A stretch of 9,004 bases of DNA from Candidatus Parabacteroides intestinavium (GTDB lineage: Bacteria > Bacteroidota > Bacteroidia > Bacteroidales > Tannerellaceae): contig DWYO01000224.1 in assembly GCA_019118725.1 (NCBI GenBank), forward strand, positions 1-9,004, given 5' to 3'. Below the pieces are notes generated by a model. It saw only the letters and a list, made by a program, of their open reading frames with translations, ran no database searches and was not told the DNA's origin. Position numbers and translations under genes: made by a program. Shown here piece by piece: positions 1 to 5,892 of this stretch. Within the stretch, counting starts at the first letter, position 1. Each line of letters begins with the position of its first letter.

Positions 1-19
1 AAATACCGGTGCAAATTGA

Positions 20-60
20 CAAAAAACAAGTCGTTTTTCCTCTGGTTGGAGGATTTTTTG
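20..60 (+). terminator. Weak terminator-like hairpin at the left edge
   Basis: A short stem, TCCTC (38-42) with GAGGA (49-53) around a 6-nt loop, is followed at once by six T residues (54-59). An outer A-run/T-run pairing (20-26 with 54-60) could extend it. This resembles a rho-independent terminator for a rightward gene ending before the window, or a barrier to leftward read-through, but the stem is only 5 bp. No coding sequence is visible to its left, so the assignment is tentative. Confidence 0.3.
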
Positions 61-168
61 CAAAATGCACGTTAGCTGAAATGGGTAAATTAAGGCAAAA
101 TGACAGTTGACGATTGGATTTTTAAACATTAAGGTACGCAAAGATTTTATCGGAGGCACGAAGATGAG

Positions 169-186
169 AGTGCTACAAGAACTATG
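169..186 (+). repeat. Left inverted-repeat arm of the putative inverton
   Basis: The arm reads AGTGCTACAAGAACTATG. Its reverse complement matches the right arm (335-352) except at one base, C against T. Just inside it, TTCTTAGTAC (190-199) is an imperfect inverted echo of the arm's own outer part (170-181, with a 2-nt insertion). This could mark a bipartite recombinase binding site. Homology stops on both sides of the 18 bp. Confidence 0.75.
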
Positions 187-269
187 TCTTTCTTAGTACA
201 TTACAAGCTAAAATTGGTCCTATTTGATTATTTATTTAAAAATGTAATAATATTTTTGCCTAAATCTTT

Positions 270-299
270 TTTGAGAATAAGAAAAAAGTTTTAATTTTG
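270..299 (+). promoter_or_regulatory. Bacteroidetes-type promoter candidate for the susC-susD unit
   Basis: TAATTTTG (292-299) fits the Bacteroidetes -7 consensus TAnnTTTG exactly. TTTG (270-273) stands 18 nt upstream, about where the -33 element belongs. A start site would fall near 306, giving a leader of roughly 135-140 nt. The promoter lies wholly inside the 187-334 segment and points toward susC. A second -7-like match, TATTTTTG at 251-258, has no well-spaced -33 box. AT-rich DNA yields chance matches, so transcription mapping is needed. Confidence 0.5.
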
Positions 300-334
300 T
301 GGCGTGCTAACAAAAATTTGTGTGTGAAAAACAC

Positions 335-352
335 CATAGTTCTTGTAGTACT
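335..352 (-). repeat. Right inverted-repeat arm of the putative inverton
   Basis: On the plus strand this arm reads CATAGTTCTTGTAGTACT. It is the inverted partner of 169-186, with one mismatch. It lies about 92 nt before the susC start and within the predicted transcribed leader, so the ON-state mRNA would begin inside the segment and cross this arm. Confidence 0.75.
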
Positions 353-354
353 GC

Positions 355-400
355 GTCTAAATCTAACGAATGTTAACTGCGTTGTTAGTAGACATTTTTT
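355..400 (+). promoter_or_regulatory. Leader hairpin with T-run, possible attenuator
   Basis: GTCTA-(3-nt bulge)-CTAAC (355-367) pairs with GTTAG-TAGAC (384-393) around a 16-nt loop. Six T residues follow at 395-400, about 43 nt before the susC start. The stem is AT-rich and bulged, so it is only moderately stable. It lies outside the invertible segment and would be present in every ON-state transcript. It could be a partial terminator or a target for an antisense RNA, or it may be incidental. Confidence 0.3.
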
Positions 401-443
401 AATCTGTGTTTTATCGTTTATCTTTTAAGTAAAAGAGCCCGTA

Positions 444-3400
444 ATGGAAAAGTGTAGTAAGAAAAACATGCAAAGACAGGGCGGTCTGATCAGACCCAGT
501 TCTGTATTACTTACCACGGGGTTATTGATGATGGCGGCATCTCCTATGTTTGCGGCCGGCGGAGTAGGATTAGACAATGGTCCGAAAATCATGTCTGTAA
601 CTCAAGATGGTAGAACAGTGACGGTTACCGTGTCGGATGAGGCCGGTGAACTGATTGGCGCTAATGTGATTGTAAAAGGGACGACTAACGGTAACGTGAC
701 GGATATGAATGGTCAGGTTACGTTGCAGAATGTTCCGGAAAATGCAATCCTGGAAGTTTCTTATATTGGTTATGAGACCAAAGAAGTGCCCGTAGGCAAT
801 CAGACAAACATCAACGTAATGCTTAGTGAAGACTCCAGAGCCTTGGAAGAGGTAGTGGTAGTGGGTTACGGTACGATGGAAAAGAAACAGGTGACCAGTG
901 CAGTTACCTCTATCTCGGCGGATGACATGATGGTCGGTGTGAAAGGTGCCGATATTACGTCCTCTTTGCAAGGTAAAATCAGTGGTTTGATGATTCGTAA
1001 CGCGGGCCGTGTTAATGATGGTTCTACCATTTATTTACGTGGTTTGTCTTCCATCAACTCGGGTAAGTCTCCGTTGATCGTTGTTGATGGTTTCCCTGGA
1101 GGTGATATTCGTTCTATCAATCAGGACGATATCAAGTCTATTGATGTATTGAAGGATGCTTCTGCCGGTGCCATCTACGGTACCCGTGCTGCAGCCGGTG
1201 TCATCTTGATTACCACGAAGAGCGGTTCAAACACCAATGGCAAAGTGAAGTTGACTTATAACACCGAACTCTCTAAAAAGCAGGACTACGGAAAACCGCG
1301 CGTATTGACAGCTGACGAATACCGCGAATATCAAGTGGGTCCGGATTATGGAAGTAGTACAGACTGGTGGGACGAACTGATTAATGACAACAACTTCTCT
1401 CAGAAACATACCTTCTCGTTGGAGATGGGTACAGAAAATGCCCAAGTGTATTCTTCTTTCTTCTATGAAGGCAATGAAGGTATCGCTATTGACGACTCAC
1501 GTACCGACTACGGCGGACGTATCAATGCCAACTTCAAATTGATGGATGGCTGGTTGGAAATCCGTCCGGTAGTAGACTATCGCCAGGCTTTGCGTAACAA
1601 CAACGTGCCGAATTTCCAGCAGGCTTTGCGTAACAACCCGACTCGTTCCCCGTATGACCCGGATAGTGAAACCGGCTATAATGTATGGACCGGCGAGTCT
1701 TTGGATTACAACGTATTGGCAGACTCTAAGTTATATGATTACGAAGGTTTGGATAAATGGTTCAAGCCGGAAGTAACGATGAAATTGAACATCAAGCCGG
1801 TAGAAGGCTTAAGCTATACGCAGACTGTTGGATTCGAGAACCGTCAATGGGAATTGCACCAGTACCGTTCTCGTTATCATAGAGATGAATTGAACAATAG
1901 CCGTAACGGCTGGGCAAAATTGGAGTTCAGTAAGACAGAAAATCTGACCTCTGAAGGTTACTTCTCGTATGTACGTGATTTTAAAGGCGGGCATAATATT
2001 AACGCTACTTTAGGTTATTCCTATTTTGAAGAAAACGGTGAGAACTTCAATGCGGAAAACTATAACTTCGAGGTAGATGGCATCAAGTATTGGGATATAG
2101 GAAAAGGTTCTTTCTTAAGTGATGGTAAAGCCGGTATGGGTTCCGGTAAGAATATTACTGAACGTCTGTTCGCGATTTATGCCCGTGCCAACTATTCATA
2201 CAACGACAAGTATATGTTGTCCGCGACACTCCGTCATGAGGGTTCATCCAAGTTTGCCGCAGACAACCGCTGGGGTAACTTCTGGTCCGTATCTGGTGGT
2301 TGGCGTATATCAGCCGAGGAATTCATGAAAGATTTCGACTGGTTGAGTGATTTGAAAGTACGTTTCGGTTATGGTGTTACCGGTAACAACGATTTCGATG
2401 CTTCTTATATGGCTAATTTGTTAGGTTCGGATGCCTACTGGATGTTGCCGAATGGTAATTGGGCTTATTCGTATGGTAAGACACAGAATGTGAACCCGAA
2501 CTTAGGTTGGGAGGAAAAATCAGAATGGGACTTGGGTATCGACTATGCGTTCTTCAACAACCGCCTCTATGGTAAGTTTGATGTCTATCGCCGTAAGATC
2601 GATAACATGATTTATTCTGTTAAGGTGCCTCAGCCTCCTTATACGCAAGGAACCCAATGGCAGAACATCGGTTCGATGGAAAGTAAAGGTTGGGAATTTG
2701 AAATCGGCGGAGATATCATCCAGACCCAAGACTTTACGTGGACTTCTAACTTGAACCTGACACACTATACGGGAAAGATCCTGACGTTGGATGGTAGTAG
2801 TACCTATCAGAACGGTAACGGATTCCCGGCTCCGGGCTCTCCGGGTGATGCAGCGCGCATTGAGTCAGGCTCTACGGTAGGTGATTTCTATATCTGGAAA
2901 TTCGCGGGCTTTGACGAAGAAGGAAACTTCTTGTTGTATGACAAGGATGATAATATCATTCCGGCTTCACAAAAGTCAGAAGACGACAAACGTTACATCG
3001 GTAATTACATTCCGAAGTTGATGTTAGGCTGGAACAACTCATTCCGCTATAAGAACTTCGACTTGAATATCAGTATGCGTAGCTGGCTGAACTTTGATGT
3101 GTATAACCAGTTGAACATGTACTTCGGTATTCAGGGCCTGACGGAGTTGAACGTATTGAAAGAGGCGTATGGCAAGTTCAATGAAATCCGGGGCGAGAAG
3201 GAGCTTTGCGATTATTATTTGGAAGATGGTTCGTTCTTGAAGATCGATGCGATTACCTTGGGTTACTCATTGAATCTGAAGAAATATACGAACAATCTGG
3301 TAGACCGCCTGCGTGTCTATGGTACAGTAGGAAATGTTTGTACGATTACCGGATATAGCGGTATGAACCCGGAAGTGGATATCACAAGCTGGGATCAGGG

Positions 3401-3470
3401 AACTGAAAGATTTGACGGTATCTATCCGTTAGTACGTACTTACACATTAGGTATTCAAGTAACATTCTAA
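444..3470 (+). CDS. SusC/RagA-family TonB-dependent outer-membrane transporter
   Basis: This 1008-residue protein is the barrel of a SusCD nutrient importer, which takes up oligomers (glycans or peptides) across the outer membrane using TonB energy. An N-terminal signal peptide has a basic stretch, a hydrophobic core at about 20-33, and probable cleavage after residue 37 or 38. A carboxypeptidase-regulatory-like beta domain follows (about 57-128, with SYIGYETKEV), then the TonB-box-like EEVVVVGYGT (135-144). The plug (about 147-260) carries the family signatures IYLRG, PLIVVDGFPGG, IDVLKDASAGAIYGTRAAAG and GVILITTKSG. The rest is a beta-barrel ending in a C-terminal Phe. Length and ends are normal and no frameshift is seen. 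The start at 444 lacks a clear Shine-Dalgarno; Met9 (468) would also keep the signal peptide. The susD partner begins 18 nt downstream. Substrate cannot be predicted. Expression may be controlled by the upstream invertible promoter. Confidence 0.96.
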   Translation: MEKCSKKNMQRQGGLIRPSSVLLTTGLLMMAASPMFAAGGVGLDNGPKIMSVTQDGRTVTVTVSDEAGELIGANVIVKGTTNGNVTDMNGQVTLQNVPENAILEVSYIGYETKEVPVGNQTNINVMLSEDSRALEEVVVVGYGTMEKKQVTSAVTSISADDMMVGVKGADITSSLQGKISGLMIRNAGRVNDGSTIYLRGLSSINSGKSPLIVVDGFPGGDIRSINQDDIKSIDVLKDASAGAIYGTRAAAGVILITTKSGSNTNGKVKLTYNTELSKKQDYGKPRVLTADEYREYQVGPDYGSSTDWWDELINDNNFSQKHTFSLEMGTENAQVYSSFFYEGNEGIAIDDSRTDYGGRINANFKLMDGWLEIRPVVDYRQALRNNNVPNFQQALRNNPTRSPYDPDSETGYNVWTGESLDYNVLADSKLYDYEGLDKWFKPEVTMKLNIKPVEGLSYTQTVGFENRQWELHQYRSRYHRDELNNSRNGWAKLEFSKTENLTSEGYFSYVRDFKGGHNINATLGYSYFEENGENFNAENYNFEVDGIKYWDIGKGSFLSDGKAGMGSGKNITERLFAIYARANYSYNDKYMLSATLRHEGSSKFAADNRWGNFWSVSGGWRISAEEFMKDFDWLSDLKVRFGYGVTGNNDFDASYMANLLGSDAYWMLPNGNWAYSYGKTQNVNPNLGWEEKSEWDLGIDYAFFNNRLYGKFDVYRRKIDNMIYSVKVPQPPYTQGTQWQNIGSMESKGWEFEIGGDIIQTQDFTWTSNLNLTHYTGKILTLDGSSTYQNGNGFPAPGSPGDAARIESGSTVGDFYIWKFAGFDEEGNFLLYDKDDNIIPASQKSEDDKRYIGNYIPKLMLGWNNSFRYKNFDLNISMRSWLNFDVYNQLNMYFGIQGLTELNVLKEAYGKFNEIRGEKELCDYYLEDGSFLKIDAITLGYSLNLKKYTNNLVDRLRVYGTVGNVCTITGYSGMNPEVDITSWDQGTERFDGIYPLVRTYTLGIQVTF

Positions 3471-3488
3471 AGAAAGGATTGGATCAAC

Positions 3489-5195
3489 ATGAAAACAAAT
3501 AAATTAGTTAATTGGCTAGTAGGAGGTATTGCTTGTATCGCCGTAGGAACTTCCTGTGATGTAGAGCCATCGTTCTATTCTCAAGTGGTTCCGGAAACAT
3601 TCTATTCGTCACAAGATGCGGTTTGGGAGCGTTTTAACCGTCCGTTCACCCACTGGCGCTGGTGGGTCGCTCAAGACCGTGCACGTTGGGAATTGCAGGA
3701 ATTTGGAACGGACGAGATCTGTGTGCCGACCCGTGGTAGTGACTGGTATAACGGTGCGGTTTATCAGAAATTCCATCACCATGAGTTCGGGACTGATATG
3801 GTTAGTATCGAGACCGGATGGACGAACTTCTCGATGGGGGTAGCTTTGGCTTGGGATGCCATGGAGGATTTGGCTCAGGTGGATTTTGATGCGTTGGGCT
3901 TTGAAGAGGGAACTTACGAGTCGATGATCAATCAGATGAACACCTTGGCGGCTTCTTTCTATTTGGACGGATTGGATTTCTTTGGCGGTGTGCCTTTGTA
4001 TAAGACAACCCAGAGTGATGTCCTTCCGCGTTCTACGGATGTGGAGACATTCAACTTTATTGATTCGTTGTTGACACAATCACTTCCCAACTTACCGGTA
4101 AAGACCGTATTGGGCGAACAAGAGACTAATACGATTCACCAGGCGGTAGCAGCAGCCTTGAAAGCCCGTCTCTATTTCAATGCGGAGGCCTATATCGGCC
4201 AGCCGATGTATGAAGAGGCAGCTCAAATTTGTCAGGATATCATCGATGGTGTGTATGGCGAATATGATCTGGCCACAGACTGGACCAATATCTTCGGGTG
4301 GGGCAATGAAAATTGTCCGGAAATGATTTGGGTAGTACCAAGCGAGAATGCCAAGCTGGAAACCGATGGCGCGTTCTGGGGCTTCACCGTCCCGTACAAT
4401 TACAAGGATTATCTGGGAGGATTGGTTGACTCTGGTTCCGATAATGGTTGTTGCTTGCTTCCAAGCCGTGATCCGGAAGGTAACCTGTATAACTTCAACT
4501 TGGGCAATAATTATGAAGGGTATAACGACAAGGATGTCCGTAAGCAGAATTATGTGTATGAAGGTGACGGAAAGTATCGCGGTATGTTTATTGTCGGTGA
4601 GCTAATCAATCCGGACAATCCAAGTTGGATTTGCACCGGTACGCGCGAATACAATGCACAGACTTTGACCGTAGTTGACCAGATTGCCCGCTTCTCAGAG
4701 GTAGGTACCACCTATAGCAGTGTGTCAGAATTACCGTCTACGGTAGCTGATGCCGAAGAGAACTCCGGTGTCCGTCCGATGAAGCGCAGCCCGCGTCCGA
4801 ATCAGGAGGAATATAAGCAGAAGTTCAATCCGGATATCCCTATCATCCGTTTGACAGAAATTTATTACACCTTAGCGGAATGTAAGATGCGCCTGGGTGA
4901 CAAGCAAGGTGCAGCAGATTTGATTAACAAAGTCCGTTTACGTTATTTTGAGGATGGCGTAGATCCGGATCCTGTAACTGCTGCTAACTTGGATAAATAC
5001 CGTATGTTGAAAGAATGGAAATTGGAATTCTTGAATGAAGGCCGCCGTCGTACTGATTTGGTTCGTTGGGATGCCTACGTTACGGAAGACTGGTGGGATC
5101 ATAAAGCTACCAACAACGAGAATTACAATCGTTTCCCGATTCACTATAGTATCATGGGTGCTAATACCTTATTGGAACAGAACCCGGGTTATTAA
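3489..5195 (+). CDS. SusD/RagB-family nutrient-binding surface lipoprotein
   Basis: This 568-residue protein is the surface lid that captures substrate for the adjacent SusC barrel. It has a lipoprotein signal: a basic start, a hydrophobic core (about 9-19) and Cys23 in the context VGTSC. Asp24 and Glu26 follow the Cys, in line with the acidic residues that favour surface export of Bacteroidetes lipoproteins. SusD features include an aromatic-rich N-terminal region (HWRWWV at about 55-60), the helical segment with GLDFFGGVPLY (161-171), the TPR-like PIIRLTEIYYTLAECKMRLG (451-470) and the C-terminal family hallmark LNEGRRRTDLVRW (515-527). A Shine-Dalgarno-like AAGGA (3474-3478) supports this start. 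The 18-nt gap after susC and the terminator right after the stop indicate a two-gene unit. No degradative enzyme follows, so a glycan or peptide ligand cannot be assigned. Confidence 0.96.
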   Translation: MKTNKLVNWLVGGIACIAVGTSCDVEPSFYSQVVPETFYSSQDAVWERFNRPFTHWRWWVAQDRARWELQEFGTDEICVPTRGSDWYNGAVYQKFHHHEFGTDMVSIETGWTNFSMGVALAWDAMEDLAQVDFDALGFEEGTYESMINQMNTLAASFYLDGLDFFGGVPLYKTTQSDVLPRSTDVETFNFIDSLLTQSLPNLPVKTVLGEQETNTIHQAVAAALKARLYFNAEAYIGQPMYEEAAQICQDIIDGVYGEYDLATDWTNIFGWGNENCPEMIWVVPSENAKLETDGAFWGFTVPYNYKDYLGGLVDSGSDNGCCLLPSRDPEGNLYNFNLGNNYEGYNDKDVRKQNYVYEGDGKYRGMFIVGELINPDNPSWICTGTREYNAQTLTVVDQIARFSEVGTTYSSVSELPSTVADAEENSGVRPMKRSPRPNQEEYKQKFNPDIPIIRLTEIYYTLAECKMRLGDKQGAADLINKVRLRYFEDGVDPDPVTAANLDKYRMLKEWKLEFLNEGRRRTDLVRWDAYVTEDWWDHKATNNENYNRFPIHYSIMGANTLLEQNPGY

Positions 5196-5206
5196 TTGTA
5201 ATATGG

Positions 5207-5253
5207 TTAAACAAACAGAGGCTGCCTCTAAAAGGCAGCCTCTGTTTGTTTAA
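5207..5253 (+). terminator. Strong terminator after the susC-susD unit
   Basis: A perfect 21-bp stem (5207-5227 with 5233-5253) surrounds a 5-nt loop, CTAAA. Its GC-rich core is AGGCTGCCT/AGGCAGCCT, and the base of the 3' arm is T-rich (TGTTTGTTT). It begins 11 nt after the SusD stop. The long stem with its T-rich stretch inside the descending arm fits an intrinsic terminator. It is symmetric enough to act on leftward transcription as well. Confidence 0.85.
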
Positions 5254-5256
5254 AAG

Positions 5257-5292
5257 GGGGCTGTGTCAAAATGAATGTTTTGATACAACCCC
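5257..5292. repeat. Palindrome containing a TGTGTCA motif
   Basis: GGGGCTGTGTCAAAA (5257-5271) and TTTTGATACAACCCC (5278-5292) are inverted partners with 13 of 15 positions matching, around a 6-nt loop. It starts 3 nt after the susD terminator. Its TGTGTCAAAAT resembles the TGTGTCAGAAT end of the element at 5298, so the two may be parts of one intergenic repeat. It may add to termination, but no T-tract follows. Confidence 0.6.
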
Positions 5293-5297
5293 ATTAA

Positions 5298-5416
5298 GGT
5301 GTGTCAGAATTAGCAAAATGCAAGGCATTGAGGATGAGGACGACAGGTGTTTACTGGAGTAAATGACTTAGCCCGAATTCCGAAAATAACGCAGCAGTTT
5401 GCAATTATGACACACC
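5298..5416. repeat. MITE-like palindromic intergenic element (119 bp)
   Basis: The ends are imperfect terminal inverted repeats. The left end (5298-5321) starts GGTGTGTCAGAATTAGCAAA. The right end (5394-5416) read in reverse complement starts GGTGTGTCATAATTGCAAAC. They agree over most of 23-24 positions with a 1-nt gap. A perfect central hairpin, TTTACT-GG-AGTAAA (5350-5363), lies inside. There is no coding capacity, and no target-site duplication directly abuts the ends. The layout suits a small non-autonomous mobile or REP-like repeat, or a structured RNA. Copy number cannot be judged from one window. Confidence 0.55.
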
Positions 5417-5766
5417 GTCTTGTGTATTAAAAGAACCCTAAATTGTTGTCACGGCAATTATTCTTGTGATTTTATTCCCTTATAGGAACGCTATATTTGT
5501 TTTTAGGAGCTATTTCAAAATAGTTTCTAAGTCTGACCATCAGATTGGTTTGGATTTAACACTCAATATCTATTCCCTTCCGGGGGAAAATTAATGGAAG
5601 TAAAAAATGGGTAGACAGATAGGACTTTGGTGGCAGATTAAGCCGAGAGATTTCGTGGAGGTAGGAATAGCTTCTCGTAAGCGCGAATAAAAATCCTCGA
5701 AGATATTCTTTAGAAAAATCTGAAATAAATCCAAAGCCGCTTCTTCATGTCCTTTTATAATTCTAT
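5417..5766. other. Intergenic stretch with no convincing gene
   Basis: About 350 bp between the palindromic element and the SecDF terminator. Small hairpins occur: CTATTT-CA-AAATAG (5510-5523) and TCTGA-CCA-TCAGA (5532-5544). On the minus strand one frame is free of stops for 62 codons (5559-5744), but it begins after a TGA and contains no ATG. A second minus frame, ending at the stop 5591-5593, is also long and has no start codon in this stretch. A plus-strand 27-codon ORF (5607-5690) covers the same DNA. Low stop density in several frames suggests a conserved or repeated sequence, or a decayed insertion, more than a gene. Confidence 0.4.
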
Positions 5767-5800
5767 AAAAAAAGCTGCGAACCGGAAACGGAACGCAGCC
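5767..5800 (-). terminator. Rho-independent terminator of secDF
   Basis: On the minus strand GCTGCG-TT-CCG pairs with CGG-TT-CGCAGC around a TTTC loop (plus-strand arms 5774-5784 and 5789-5799), followed by seven T residues (5767-5773 as A on the plus strand). It sits about 93 nt past the SecDF stop. The T-tract appears only in the leftward direction, which assigns it to secDF. Confidence 0.85.
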
Positions 5801-5892
5801 TTTATAAATAATATTCTTTGAGTTTATCTGTCTTTAAGTTCTTATTGTATTTTTACTTTATGAACCGATAAACTTATGAACGATCAATTTGA

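Larger units (their letters stand above)
169..352. other. Putative invertible promoter segment (inverton) upstream of susC
   Basis: Two 18-bp arms in inverted orientation (169-186 and 335-352) match at 17 of 18 positions and enclose 148 bp. The enclosed DNA holds a promoter match directed at the susC-like gene and no leftward TAnnTTTG match, so inversion would be expected to remove that promoter from susC. Phase variation of SusC/SusD-family proteins and of capsule loci by such invertible promoters is documented in Bacteroides fragilis. It is driven there by site-specific recombinases, often encoded elsewhere. No recombinase gene lies in this window, so one would have to act in trans or from beyond the left edge. 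The repeat is seen directly; the inversion is inference. A fortuitous repeat is the main alternative. Confidence 0.65.

Noticed and set aside
251..258. Second TAnnTTTG match (TATTTTTG) inside the invertible segment
   Set aside because: The nearest TTTG upstream (223-226) is 24 nt away, too far for the usual -33 spacing. The 270-299 pair fits better.
570..971. Minus-strand 133-codon open frame
   Set aside because: It is antisense to the susC signal, carboxypeptidase-like and plug regions, which match their family strongly. The His/Arg-rich translation is typical of an antisense shadow.
3609..4079. Minus-strand 156-codon open frame
   Set aside because: It lies entirely inside susD on the opposite strand, its translation resembles no known family, and it has no start or promoter context. 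It is a shadow of the real coding frame.
5607..5690. Plus-strand 27-codon ORF beginning MGRQIGLWW
   Set aside because: It is very short, has no ribosome-binding site or promoter of note, and overlaps stop-free frames on the other strand. It is treated as part of the unexplained intergenic stretch.
5254..5892. Possible CRISPR array or tandem repeat array between the convergent genes
   Set aside because: The repeats here are inverted pairs with different spacings. No direct repeat recurs at regular intervals.
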